In this document: positions 53,629-63,010 of the stretch, one piece after another | Numbering within the stretch: position 1 is the stretch's first letter | Layout of the letters: every line of letters begins with the position of its first letter | Assembly: GCF_005405265.1 (NCBI RefSeq) | Contig: NZ_BJDS01000019.1 | Location: 1-63,010, forward strand | Direction: 5' to 3' | DNA from: Enterococcus songbeiensis | Lineage (GTDB): Bacteria > Bacillota > Bacilli > Lactobacillales > Enterococcaceae | DNA length: 63,010 nucleotides | Notes under the pieces: model-generated | What the model saw: only the letters and a program-made list of their open reading frames with translations | Told to the model about the DNA's origin: nothing | Databases searched by the model: none | Made by a program: the position numbers and the translations under genes

Positions 53629-54852
53629 ATGATCAAAAAATATCAAAAGAAAAATGGCACAATCGCCTATATGTTCAAAGCCTATCTTGGCATTGATCCT
53701 GTTACAGGAAAAAAGAAATACACCACCAAGCGTGGGTTTAAATCACCAAAAGAAGCCAGAAAAGCTTACAATCGCTTGATGGTGCAAGTAGAAGAAAATG
53801 ATGTAGTGACAGATTCACAACGTCCTTTTTCAGAATTGGCAGATGAGTGGTTTGAACAATACAAAAATACGGTTCGTGAAAGTACCTATGTCGCCCAAAA
53901 ATTAGCTTACAAAAAGCATATCTTCCCTCTCTTTGGTAATTTGAAAATCTCAAGAATTTCAATCCCATACTGTCAAAAACAAGTAAATCATTGGTATAGC
54001 TACTACAAAAAGTATTCCAATTTGATTGGTTTGACTTCCTCCATTTTCAAATATGCTTTGAGTTTACGTCTTATTCGGAATAATCCCATGGATGCTGTGA
54101 TTCGTCCAAAACGTAAGAAACGAATTGACGAAGAACGCTATTCCGCACCTTACTATGAAAAGGAAGAACTATTGGAGTTCCTCGAAATTGCGAAAAACTA
54201 TCCAGATCCGATTTATCCGATTTTTCGGATTTTAGCTTTTACAGGATTACGTAAAGGTGAACTCTTAGCCTTACGTTGGAAAGACATTGATTTTGAGAAA
54301 AGAACCCTTTCCGTCAAACAAACTTTAGCTACTTGTGACAAATGGGAAATTAAATTTCAAGTTCCAAAAACAGAAAAGAGCCTTCGAACAATTTCGATAG
54401 ACTCTGAAACATTACAAGTGATTAAACGATGGCAATTGAAGCAAAAAGAATATTTTCTAAAAATGGGAATCAAACCGACAAAAAATGGGGAACAACTCCT
54501 ATTTGTATCAGAAGAAAATAAACCATTGTATTTAGACTATGTAAATCACAACTTAAAAATCATTATAAAAGAGAACAACTTAAAACGGATCACACCTCAT
54601 GGCTTTCGTCATACTCATTGTAGTTTGCTATTTGAATCCGGCGCTTCACTCAAAGAAGTTCAAGTTCGCCTTGGACACACAGATATTAAAACGACCATGG
54701 ATATCTACACCCATGTTACAAAAAGACAGACCGAAGAAACGGCAAATCGTTTTGCAGATTTCATGAGTTCCACAGAGGAAAATCAAGGAAACTTGCAGAA
54801 GGTCAAAAGTATGGTCAAAAGCGAAAAAAAGCAGACTATCCCTATCAGATAG
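53629..54852 (+). CDS. int: Tyrosine integrase of the element
   Basis: A 407-residue site-specific recombinase of the phage/ICE type. The N-terminal arm-binding domain is followed by a SAM-like core-binding domain (about 65-165), then the catalytic domain. Catalytic residues are visible: Arg in TGLRKGELL, His-x-x-Arg in HGFRHTH, the His in LGHTD and the Tyr nucleophile in MDIYTHVT. ATG 53629-53631 has AAAGGAGA upstream; the in-frame extension to 53551 is rejected. The gene ends 50 bp from the right core, and its 3' end contains the right arm-type repeat and a hairpin. Confidence 0.93.
   Translation: MIKKYQKKNGTIAYMFKAYLGIDPVTGKKKYTTKRGFKSPKEARKAYNRLMVQVEENDVVTDSQRPFSELADEWFEQYKNTVRESTYVAQKLAYKKHIFPLFGNLKISRISIPYCQKQVNHWYSYYKKYSNLIGLTSSIFKYALSLRLIRNNPMDAVIRPKRKKRIDEERYSAPYYEKEELLEFLEIAKNYPDPIYPIFRILAFTGLRKGELLALRWKDIDFEKRTLSVKQTLATCDKWEIKFQVPKTEKSLRTISIDSETLQVIKRWQLKQKEYFLKMGIKPTKNGEQLLFVSEENKPLYLDYVNHNLKIIIKENNLKRITPHGFRHTHCSLLFESGASLKEVQVRLGHTDIKTTMDIYTHVTKRQTEETANRFADFMSSTEENQGNLQKVKSMVKSEKKQTIPIR
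54798..54820. repeat. Direct repeat near right end (23 bp)
   Basis: Right copy of the 23-bp repeat at 45510-45532. It lies within the int coding region, where it encodes part of the C-terminus (KVKSMVK). Confidence 0.6.
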
Positions 54853-54857
54853 TCTGC
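54831..54857. terminator. Bidirectional terminator between int and rpmE2
   Basis: Perfect 10-bp stem GCAGACTATC / GATAGTCTGC, which overlaps the int stop codon and has a T run on the minus strand for rpmE2. A second weaker hairpin, AAACG...CGTTT, follows at about 54860-54881. Confidence 0.8.
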
Positions 54858-54883
54858 TAAACGTTGATATATCAGCGTTTTTC

Positions 54884-55147
54884 TTATTGTGCAGCGTTCT
54901 TGTCTTTGAGACCGTATTTTTTGTTGAAACGGTCGACACGGCCATCTGCTTGGGTAAATTTTTGACGTCCAGTATAGAATGGATGTGAGTCAGAAGTTAC
55001 TTCGACACGTACCAATGGATAAGTGTTTCCGTCTTCCCATTCAACAGTTTCTTGAGAGTTCTTAGTAGAACCTGACAAGAATTTGAAGCCTGTTGTTGAA
55101 TCCATAAATACGACTGGATGATAATTTGGATGGATTTCTTGTTTCAT
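54884..55147 (-). CDS. rpmE2: Ribosomal protein L31 type B
   Basis: An 87-residue component of the large ribosomal subunit, type B (zinc-free). It lacks the CxxC metal site of type A; the opening [19 protein letters not shown] and [11 protein letters not shown] are typical. ATG 55145-55147 has AAAGGAG upstream; ten more upstream codons are not used. The last codons (DKNAAQ) come from the integrated element, while the original end (DANAAE) sits at 45369. It follows rho in the same direction. Confidence 0.95.
   Translation of the reverse strand: MKQEIHPNYHPVVFMDSTTGFKFLSGSTKNSQETVEWEDGNTYPLVRVEVTSDSHPFYTGRQKFTQADGRVDRFNKKYGLKDKNAAQ
54902..54918. repeat. Right attachment core
   Basis: GTCTTTGAGACCGTATT within the end of rpmE2, identical to 45387-45403. 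Flanking similarity continues on the left as GCAGCGTT with three mismatches between, because both copies encode L31 ends. Confidence 0.85.
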
Positions 55148-55245
55148 GATTTTTTTCGCTCCTTTGCCCTGGTTCATTTGCTGCGCCAGAGTTATTTGTC
55201 AATTTACAACAGTAACATAGTATCATGTTTGCTGAGAAGTTGCAA

Positions 55246-56541
55246 TTATCTTTTCGGATTTCTTTTTGGTGCTTTTTTTCCAAAAGAAACTTCTTGAAAA
55301 GCAGAAAACAACTGTTCGTTACTTTTGGTTTTCTTTAAAAATTGAACAAACTGCTCAGTGTATTCCAATGAATCACCACTCATATTATTCCGCAATTTCC
55401 AGGTTTCTTCCAATTGTTCGGCCGTCATCAATAGTTCTTCTTTTCGAGTTCCGGACTTTTTGATATCAATCGCCGGGAAGATTCGTCGTTCCGAGAGATC
55501 ACGAGAAAGATGCAATTCCATATTCCCCGTTCCTTTGAATTCTTCATAAATCACGTCATCCATTCGACTGCCAGTATCCACTAAAGCTGTCGCCAAAATC
55601 GTCAGACTGCCGCCTTCTTCGATATTCCGAGCAGCACCGAAAAATTTCTTAGGTTTATACAAAGCAGCTGGATCGATTCCACCACTCAGTGTTCGACCGC
55701 TTGGCGGTACAACTAAATTGTAGGCACGGGCCAAACGAGTGATACTGTCCATGAGAATAACGACGTCCCGCTTATCTTCAACTAAACGCATTGCACGTTC
55801 TAAAACCAATTCCGACACTCGAGTATGGTTGCTTGGCTGCAAGTCAAAGGTAGAAGATACCACATCCCCTTTGACACTACGTTCCAAATCAGTCACTTCT
55901 TCTGGTCGTTCATCAATCAACAAGACAATCAGTTCAACCTCCGGAAAATTATCCGTGATACCGTTGGCGATTTCCTTTAAGACACTGGTTTTTCCGGCTT
56001 TTGGCGGCGCTACAATCAGGCCCCGCTGACCAAATCCTACTGGTGCAAAAATATCGATCATTCGGGTAGCCAAACGCCCCGGCGTTGTTTCCAAAGTCAA
56101 ATGACGGTTTGGATATAAAGGTGTAAGGGCTGGAAAATGGGGCCGTTCTTTGGCTTCTTCAGGATCTTTGCCATTCACGCTTTCAACATGCATCAAACCA
56201 TAATAACGTTCGGATTCTTTTGGTGGTCGAGCTTTTCCGGCGACTTTATCACCATTACGCAAACTGAATCGACGAATCTGGGAGGAAGAAATATAAATAT
56301 CTTCCGCACTCGGTCCATAATTGATTGGCCGCAAAAAGCCGTACCCATCTTGCCCAACAATGTCTAAAATCCCTTCCATGTAAAAGAAGCCCTGCTTCTC
56401 CGCTTGCGCCCGAATAACCGCCAACGCCAATTCTTTTTTATTCATTTGACTGTAATAAGGAATTTTAAATTCTTTAGCATAGGTGTAGATTTCTTTTAGC
56501 GTACTGTTTTCCAGTTCCGCCATTGTTAAGTAGTCGCTCAT
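55246..56541 (-). CDS. rho: Transcription termination factor Rho
   Basis: Hexameric RNA helicase of 431 residues that ends untranslated transcripts. The N-terminal Rho-N helix domain is followed by the RNA-binding cold-shock-like domain ([19 protein letters not shown]) and the RecA-like ATPase with Walker [13 protein letters not shown] and Walker [18 protein letters not shown] overlaps murZ by four bases. Length is normal. Confidence 0.97.
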   Translation of the reverse strand: MSDYLTMAELENSTLKEIYTYAKEFKIPYYSQMNKKELALAVIRAQAEKQGFFYMEGILDIVGQDGYGFLRPINYGPSAEDIYISSSQIRRFSLRNGDKVAGKARPPKESERYYGLMHVESVNGKDPEEAKERPHFPALTPLYPNRHLTLETTPGRLATRMIDIFAPVGFGQRGLIVAPPKAGKTSVLKEIANGITDNFPEVELIVLLIDERPEEVTDLERSVKGDVVSSTFDLQPSNHTRVSELVLERAMRLVEDKRDVVILMDSITRLARAYNLVVPPSGRTLSGGIDPAALYKPKKFFGAARNIEEGGSLTILATALVDTGSRMDDVIYEEFKGTGNMELHLSRDLSERRIFPAIDIKKSGTRKEELLMTAEQLEETWKLRNNMSGDSLEYTEQFVQFLKKTKSNEQLFSAFQEVSFGKKAPKRNPKR

Positions 56542-57794
56542 AGTTGCTCCTTCATTTCAATATCTGCACCTAATGCAGTCAGTTTCTCGATGATATGATC
56601 GTATCCCCGCAAAATATATTCAACATTTGTGATGGTCGTTGTTCCTTCTGCCATCAAACCGGCGATAACTAAACACGCCCCCGCCCGTAAATCCGAAGCC
56701 ACGACTTCTGCACCGTGCAGCTTGCTGGGACCGTTGATAATCACCATGTTGCCTTCTACCTGGGCATTAGCACCCATTCGCACAAGTTCTGGGATATGAT
56801 TGGTTCGTTTGGCATAAATCGTATCGATCACTTCGGAAGTTCCGGCAGCTTTCAATAGAAGTGGAGTGATTGGTTGTTGCAGATCTGTCGCAAAGCCGGG
56901 ATAAGGATAGGTTTTAAGGTTGGTAGGTTTCAATTCTTGAACGGGAAAAACTTCAATGGTGTCTTCGCTGATTTCCATCGGTACACCGATTTCTTCTAAT
57001 TTGGCGATATAGCTTTCTAAATGTTCATAAATAACATTGTTGACCTTGATGCCTGCGCCCATCGCTGCTGCTAAAGACAGATAAGTTCCGGCTTCAATTC
57101 GATCAGGAATAATCGAGTGACGGCAGCCGTGGAGTTCACTGACGCCTTCGATACGAATCTCATTTGTACCAGCACCGCGAATTTTAGCACCCATATTGTT
57201 CAAAAGTGTTGCAACATCAATAATTTCTGGTTCACGAGCGGCATTTTCGATGACTGTTTTTCCTTCTGCCTTGACCGCCGCCAACATCACATTAATTGTT
57301 GCGCCGATTGAGACCATATCTAAGAAAATCCGATCCCCTTTTAATTTGTCAGAACGCAGATAAATCGCACCATGTTCGTTTGCCACAGAAGCACCTAATG
57401 CTTCAAAACCTTTAAAATGCAAATCAATAGGCCGTGGTCCTAAATAACATCCGCCAGGCAATCCAACGACAGCTTCGCCGAATTTTCCTAACAACGCACC
57501 CATAAAATAATAAGAAGCCCGTAAGCTGTTGATTTTTCCGCTAGGCATAGGAATTGAAACGATTCCTCGTGGGTCGATTTCTAATTGATTATCTGCAAAA
57601 TGTGTTTTTACGCCCATGATTTCTAAAATTTCAATCAAAGAGTGAACGTCTTGAATATCGGGAACACCTTCTAGAATCACCGGTGAATCAGCAAGAATCG
57701 CTGCCGGAATCAAGGCAACTGCACTATTTTTGGCACCGCTAATCGTTACCTCACCTTTTAGAGGCCGACCGCCGCGAATAATAATTTTTTTCAT
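56538..57794 (-). CDS. murZ: UDP-N-acetylglucosamine 1-carboxyvinyltransferase 2
   Basis: First committed enzyme of peptidoglycan synthesis, transferring enolpyruvate from PEP to UDP-GlcNAc. The 418-residue product has the catalytic Cys116 in [12 protein letters not shown], so it should be sensitive to fosfomycin in principle. Its location between fba and rho is that of MurZ/MurA2, the second paralogue in Firmicutes. ATG 57792-57794 follows AAAGGAG; 17 upstream codons are excluded. Confidence 0.93.
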   Translation of the reverse strand: MKKIIIRGGRPLKGEVTISGAKNSAVALIPAAILADSPVILEGVPDIQDVHSLIEILEIMGVKTHFADNQLEIDPRGIVSIPMPSGKINSLRASYYFMGALLGKFGEAVVGLPGGCYLGPRPIDLHFKGFEALGASVANEHGAIYLRSDKLKGDRIFLDMVSIGATINVMLAAVKAEGKTVIENAAREPEIIDVATLLNNMGAKIRGAGTNEIRIEGVSELHGCRHSIIPDRIEAGTYLSLAAAMGAGIKVNNVIYEHLESYIAKLEEIGVPMEISEDTIEVFPVQELKPTNLKTYPYPGFATDLQQPITPLLLKAAGTSEVIDTIYAKRTNHIPELVRMGANAQVEGNMVIINGPSKLHGAEVVASDLRAGACLVIAGLMAEGTTTITNVEYILRGYDHIIEKLTALGADIEMKEQL

Positions 57795-57853
57795 ATATTC
57801 TCCTTTTGAAAACTTATGTACCACGACAATTTTAACATACCCCAATTAAAGAA

Positions 57854-57905
57854 AAAAGAGACAACCCTTTCCTGCAAATTTCTTTAGCAAAAATGGCTGT
57901 CTTTC
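57854..57905 (-). terminator. Possible attenuator before murZ
   Basis: On the minus strand AGACAGCC and GGTTGTCT are separated by about 30 bases and followed by CTTTTTT, between the fba terminator and the murZ start. It may act as an attenuator or a second terminator. The loop is long, so this is uncertain. Confidence 0.4.
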
Positions 57906-57924
57906 CTTCAATTGATAAAAAAAA

Positions 57925-57954
57925 AAACGGCACGGATTTCTCCGCACCGTTGAT
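57925..57954 (-). terminator. fba terminator
   Basis: Stem AACGG-TGCGGA / TCCGTG-CCGTT with a GAAA loop and a long T run on the minus strand, directly after the fba stop codon. Confidence 0.9.
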
Positions 57955-57964
57955 TGATACTTAA

Positions 57965-58834
57965 TTAAGCTTTGTTTGCTGAACCGAACCAGTCGATATG
58001 TTCTTCAGCATCTTTAACGATTGCAGCAACACCTGGTGCCAACAATTTACGAGGGTCAAAGCCTTTTCCTTCTTTATCTTTGCCAGCTTCGATGTATTCA
58101 CGAGTTGCTTTAGCAAATGATAATTGGAATTCTGTATTTACGTTAACTTTTGAGATACCCATTGAGATAGCTTTTTGGATTTGTTCTTTAGGAATTCCTG
58201 ATCCGCCGTGTAATACTAGAGGAACATCAGAACCTACAGCGTCAGCAATTGCTTGTAAATGGTCAAATGCTAGACCTTTCCAGTTTTCTGGGTAAACGCC
58301 GTGGATGTTACCAATACCACATGCTAGGTAATCGATACCTGTAGCAACCATTTGTACACATTCGTCAACGTCAGCTAATTCGCCAGCACCGATGATGCCG
58401 TCTTCTTCTCCGCCGATTGAACCAACTTCACATTCAACAGAAATACCTTTAGCGTGAGCTTTTTCAACAACGTCTTTAGCTAATTTCAAGTTTTCTTCAA
58501 ATGGAAGATGAGAACCATCAAACATGATTGAAGTATAGCCAACTTCGATACATTCTAAAGCAGCTTCATAGTCACCATGGTCTAAGTGGATTGCAACTGG
58601 TACAGTGATACCCATTGAATCAACTAAGTTTGTGATGATATCTTTAGCAACTTTGTATCCGCCCATGTATTTTGCAGCGCCCATTGAAGTTTGAATAAGA
58701 ACTGGTGCTTTTTTAGCTTCTGCGGCTTTTAGAATTGCTTGGGTCCATTCTAAGTTGTTTGTGTTAAATCCACCAACTGCATATCCGCCTTTACGTGCAG
58801 CTTTTAAGAATTCTGCTCCTGATACTACTGGCAT
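57965..58834 (-). CDS. fba: Class II fructose-1,6-bisphosphate aldolase
   Basis: Zinc-dependent glycolytic aldolase of 289 residues. The zinc and substrate segments are visible: VAIHLDHGDYEAALE, the Glu-rich loop SVECEVGSIGGEEDG, LVLHGGSGIP and KVNVNTEFQ. Codon use looks highly biased, as expected for an abundant enzyme. The start is the ATG behind AGGAGGA. It is monocistronic with a strong terminator. Confidence 0.97.
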   Translation of the reverse strand: MPVVSGAEFLKAARKGGYAVGGFNTNNLEWTQAILKAAEAKKAPVLIQTSMGAAKYMGGYKVAKDIITNLVDSMGITVPVAIHLDHGDYEAALECIEVGYTSIMFDGSHLPFEENLKLAKDVVEKAHAKGISVECEVGSIGGEEDGIIGAGELADVDECVQMVATGIDYLACGIGNIHGVYPENWKGLAFDHLQAIADAVGSDVPLVLHGGSGIPKEQIQKAISMGISKVNVNTEFQLSFAKATREYIEAGKDKEGKGFDPRKLLAPGVAAIVKDAEEHIDWFGSANKA

Positions 58835-59155
58835 AAAAAATTCCTCCTAAGTTTTTGATAAACTTTATTTGTTAAGCAAGCTTAACCAACGCTTCCATTT
58901 TAGCAAACATTTGCCTACTTTGCTACTAAAAAGATGAAATTTGACTTTCAATAATTGACTGAACGAATTAAAATATCAGACCTTTTCATTTTATTTTCTG
59001 AAAAGATTTCAGTCTTCTCTAGTTATTTATCTGTTTTTCTACGGGTTAAGATAACATCCATTTGAAACTGTTTCAGCCATTTTTCACGAATTTTTTCATG
59101 TGAGAATGCTGTTCCTCCTTAAAAATGGAAAGAGCAAGTCTCCTTTTTGAAAAAT
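58835..59155 (-). promoter_or_regulatory. fba promoter region
   Basis: A likely extended -10 TGCTAAAAT on the minus strand (TAAAAT at 58897-58902) precedes fba, followed by the 14-base palindrome TTAAGCAAGCTTAA at 58872-58885. Near 59105-59125 there is an unused AAGGAGG and a short open stretch without a good start. I see no clear pyrG terminator, so some read-through into fba is possible. Confidence 0.5.
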
Positions 59156-60926
<1,771 letters not shown>

Positions 60927-60963
60927 GAAAATAATGTCAATCCTTTCAGCATTTTCATAAAAA

Positions 60964-60989
60964 ACCGCTGAGCAAATCGACTCAGCGGT
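60964..60989 (-). terminator. glnA terminator
   Basis: Stem ACCGCTGAG / CTCAGCGGT and TTTTTT on the minus strand, 21 bases after the glnA stop codon. Confidence 0.9.
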
Positions 60990-61009
60990 ACACTTTTTTT
61001 CAAGGAGGA

Positions 61010-62350
61010 TCAGTATAATTCTAAATATTGTTCTCTTTCCCATTCAGAAACAGTTTGGCGGAAGGATGCCCATTCCAGCCGTTTTGCTTCTACAAAATTA
61101 GCAAAAATATGTTTGCCTAATGCATCCACCATCACAGGATCTTTGCGCAATTCTTTGATTGCGTTATGGATTGTGGAAGGAAGGTCTTTGATTTGAGCCG
61201 CTTCACGTTCTGCTTCATTCATCACATAAATGTTGCGGTCCACTGCTGGTGGCGGCGTGATTTCATTGCGGATACCGTCTAAGCCGGCTTGCAGCAAGAC
61301 AGCCATTGCCAAATAAGGGTTAGCAGAAGGATCGACTGAACGTAATTCCAAACGAGTAGACAAACCGCGAGATTCTGGCACGCGGATTAATGGGGAGCGG
61401 TTGCGTCCTGACCATGCCACATAAACAGGCGCTTCATATCCCGGAACCAAACGTTTGTAAGAATTGACGATTGGGTTGCAGACAGCTGTGTATGCCCGTG
61501 CATGTTCAATCAAGCCGCCCAAGAAATAGTAGGCTGTTTGGCTTAACTGCATGTCCCCTTTTTCATCATAAAAAACATTTTCGTCTCCTTTAAACAGAGA
61601 CATGTTGCAATGCATTCCTGAGCCATTGATACCAAATAATGGTTTTGGCATGAAGGTCGCATGCAGACCATGTTTGCGGGCAATCGTTTTAACGACTAAT
61701 TTGAAGGTTTGGATATTGTCACAGGCTTCAATCACATCGGCATATTTAAAGTCGATTTCATGTTGTCCTGGTGCAACTTCATGGTGGGAAGCTTCTACTT
61801 CAAAGCCAAGCTTTTCTAATTCCAGCACGATATCCCGACGACAGTTTTCGCCAAGGTCTGTCGGAGCAAAATCGAAATAACCGCCTTTGTCGTTTAGATC
61901 CATGGTGATTTCGCCATCTTCATCTAATTTAAATAAGAAAAATTCAGGTTCTGGCCCAAGGTTAAAGGAAGTAAAACCAAGTGCTTTCATGTCTGACAAC
62001 GCACGTTTCAAATTGCCGCGAGGATCACCAGCAAATGGTTTTCCTTCTGGATTATAAATGTCACAGATCAAGCGGGCAACCTTGCCATGTTCGCTTTCCC
62101 ATGGAAAAATCATCCATGTGGTCAAATCAGGATAAAGATACATATCACTTTCTTCGATTCGAACAAATCCTTCAATGGATGAACCGTCAAACATCATTTT
62201 ATCATCTAAAACTTTGTCTAATTGACTCACTGGTACTTCTACGTTTTTGATTGTTCCCATGATATCCGTAAACATGAGTCGTAAAAAGCGAACATTCTCC
62301 TCTTCTACGATTCGTCTGATATCTTCCTTTGTATTTTGCGTTTTTGGCAT
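61010..62350 (-). CDS. glnA: Glutamine synthetase type I
   Basis: Dodecameric enzyme that makes glutamine from glutamate, ammonia and ATP. The 446-residue length is that of the GSI-alpha group, which is feedback-inhibited and not adenylylated. Typical segments are [35 protein letters not shown] and [10 protein letters not shown]. It lies 37 bp downstream of glnR in the standard glnRA operon; the inhibited enzyme also signals to GlnR in this group. Confidence 0.97.
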   Translation of the reverse strand: MPKTQNTKEDIRRIVEEENVRFLRLMFTDIMGTIKNVEVPVSQLDKVLDDKMMFDGSSIEGFVRIEESDMYLYPDLTTWMIFPWESEHGKVARLICDIYNPEGKPFAGDPRGNLKRALSDMKALGFTSFNLGPEPEFFLFKLDEDGEITMDLNDKGGYFDFAPTDLGENCRRDIVLELEKLGFEVEASHHEVAPGQHEIDFKYADVIEACDNIQTFKLVVKTIARKHGLHATFMPKPLFGINGSGMHCNMSLFKGDENVFYDEKGDMQLSQTAYYFLGGLIEHARAYTAVCNPIVNSYKRLVPGYEAPVYVAWSGRNRSPLIRVPESRGLSTRLELRSVDPSANPYLAMAVLLQAGLDGIRNEITPPPAVDRNIYVMNEAEREAAQIKDLPSTIHNAIKELRKDPVMVDALGKHIFANFVEAKRLEWASFRQTVSEWEREQYLELY

Positions 62351-62387
62351 GGTATCCCTTCCCCTTCATTTTTCAGCTTTCGCTTTT

Positions 62388-62762
62388 TTACATCCGCGGT
62401 CCTTTTTGTTGAAACGGACTTTGCGGTGTCAGTCCGCCTTGTGAAAGCAGCTCATCATAGAATATTCGGCGTACATCTTCGTCAGTCAACGATTTTGCTT
62501 CCTCAGAAACTTCTTGTAGCTTCATTTGGTACACATGTTTGATCCCCGCCATATTCAACCCTTCAGAGAGATAGTCTTTGATTTCCAACAAGATATCGAT
62601 ATCATTTAATGAATACATTCGGCGATTGCCTTCGCTTCTCTCCGGATGAATCAAATCCTGCTCTTCATAATATCGAATTTGACGCGCCGTCAAATCAGTT
62701 AATTTCATCACTGTACCAATTGGAAACACAGACATTGAGCGGCGTAACTCTTTTTCCCGCAT
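62388..62762 (-). CDS. glnR: Glutamine synthetase repressor GlnR (MerR family)
   Basis: A 124-residue MerR-type repressor of nitrogen genes. The HTH contains LTARQIRYYEEQDLIHPERS. The C-terminal tail is where glutamine-bound GlnA would activate it. The ATG follows GAGGAGAG. It represses its own operon through the site at 62844-62860. Confidence 0.95.
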   Translation of the reverse strand: MREKELRRSMSVFPIGTVMKLTDLTARQIRYYEEQDLIHPERSEGNRRMYSLNDIDILLEIKDYLSEGLNMAGIKHVYQMKLQEVSEEAKSLTDEDVRRIFYDELLSQGGLTPQSPFQQKGPRM

Positions 62763-62806
62763 AATTTCTCTCCTCTCATGATAGACTTGCTTTTGAACTT
62801 GTGATA

Positions 62807-62860
62807 ACTATACCAATTCAAAAAAAAGCTGTCAATAGTTTTATGTAAGAAAAACTGACA
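62807..62860 (-). promoter_or_regulatory. glnRA promoter and GlnR box
   Basis: TTGACA (62830-62835) and TATAGT (62807-62812) have a 17-base spacer. A perfect GlnR/TnrA site TGTAA-N7-TGACA lies at 62844-62860, 8 bases upstream of the -35, matching the upstream operator of Bacillus glnRA. Confidence 0.88.
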
Positions 62861-62896
62861 TGAGCGATTTTTTTATTAAAAATAATTCCGACAACA

Positions 62897-62926
62897 AAAA
62901 AAGAGCCCTCCGCAGAAGACTCTTCT
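62897..62926 (-). terminator. Terminator of a gene beyond the window
   Basis: Minus-strand stem AGAGTCTTC / GAGGGCTCT followed by TTTTTTT, upstream of the glnR promoter. It should end a transcript entering from beyond 63010. Confidence 0.75.
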
Positions 62927-62943
62927 AGCTATTTCGGTTCTAT

Positions 62944-62998
62944 AATATTTAGTGTTGTTACTCAAATCGAGTAAGGACACTAAATATTTTTTTATAAC
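62944..62998. terminator. Long hairpin at window end
   Basis: ATATTTAGTGT and TTACTC pair with GAGTAA and ACACTAAATAT, followed by TTTTTT on the plus strand. There is no plus-strand gene next to it in the window, so it probably serves the minus-strand gene beyond the edge or both sides. Confidence 0.6.
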
Positions 62999-63010
62999 AA
63001 AAAGCATTTG

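Larger units (their letters stand above)
45387..54918. mobile_element. 9.5-kb integrated element in rpmE2
   Basis: An integrated element bounded by 17-bp core direct repeats (45387-45403 and 54902-54918), 9515 bp from core to core. It encodes a tyrosine integrase next to the right end, an excisionase-like protein, an HUH Rep, a small protein, an XRE repressor, and two large AT-rich cargo genes. No relaxase, transfer, capsid or terminase gene is present. It therefore resembles an integrative mobilizable or self-replicating satellite element and not a prophage or a complete conjugative element. The integration regenerates rpmE2 with an element-supplied 3' end. Confidence 0.88.

Noticed and set aside
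45387-54918. Prophage or phage-inducible island
   Set aside because: No capsid, terminase, portal, lysis or primase gene is present; the HUH Rep, Int and Xis set fits a small integrative replicating element better.
58990-59130. Short coding stretch between pyrG and fba
   Set aside because: An open stretch of about 28 codons follows an AAGGAGG, but no start codon lies in that frame at a usable distance.

Overview
The window looks like a chromosomal segment of a low-GC lactic acid bacterium, most likely an Enterococcus or a close relative. The reasons are the housekeeping gene order (trxA-mutS2-cvpA-zapA/rnhC and fba-murZ-rho-rpmE2), Shine-Dalgarno starts throughout, T-box, GlnR and MetR-type regulation, and a type II-A CRISPR-Cas9 system with an enterococcal/streptococcal-style tracrRNA. 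I could not run searches, so no species name is given.

Layout: 0-5 kb carries thioredoxin, MutS2, CvpA, ZapA and RNase HIII. 5-17.5 kb holds an amidase, an FAD oxidoreductase, small regulators, an FtsX-type ABC pair, a PadR/DUF1048 pair, an ABC half-transporter with an HTH partner, TetR and PucR-type regulators and several unknown small genes. 17.6-26.5 kb is a xylose/xylo-oligosaccharide locus (xylA, GH43 xylosidase, sugar ABC importer, xylB) divergent from a ROK repressor; its promoter has a cre-like site on the -35 and an inverted-repeat operator downstream of the start. 26.6-31.1 kb is a methionine ABC importer (metN-metI-metQ) plus an M20 peptidase behind two tandem Met-type T-boxes. 31.2-34.1 kb is a GH42 beta-galactosidase with an AraC regulator. 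34.1-38.3 kb is a LysR regulator divergent from metE-metF with a MetR-type palindrome between them.

38.4-45.2 kb is a complete type II-A CRISPR-Cas locus: nine repeats and eight 30-nt spacers, leader, csn2, cas2, cas1, cas9 and a divergent tracrRNA. The region just 5' of the tracr anti-repeat is complementary to it and could form a self-contained guide scaffold if a longer transcript is made.

45.4-54.9 kb is the main accessory feature: a 9.5-kb integrated element inserted in the 3' end of rpmE2 and bounded by a 17-bp identical core repeat. It encodes an integrase, an excisionase-like protein, an HUH rolling-circle Rep beside a large hairpin (candidate origin), a small conserved-looking protein, an XRE repressor facing three regularly paired operators, and two AT-rich cargo genes. 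The cargo is an Mrr-type nuclease fused to a STAND-like P-loop ATPase, and an OLD-family ATPase-TOPRIM nuclease; both architectures are associated with phage defence. Because rpmE2 lies next to cas9/tracrRNA, the element and the CRISPR system together make a defence hotspot.

54.9-63 kb returns to core genes: rpmE2, rho, murZ, fba, pyrG (with a CTP-sensing attenuator leader of the Bacillus type) and glnRA (with a GlnR box). No rRNA, tRNA or insertion sequence was recognised.
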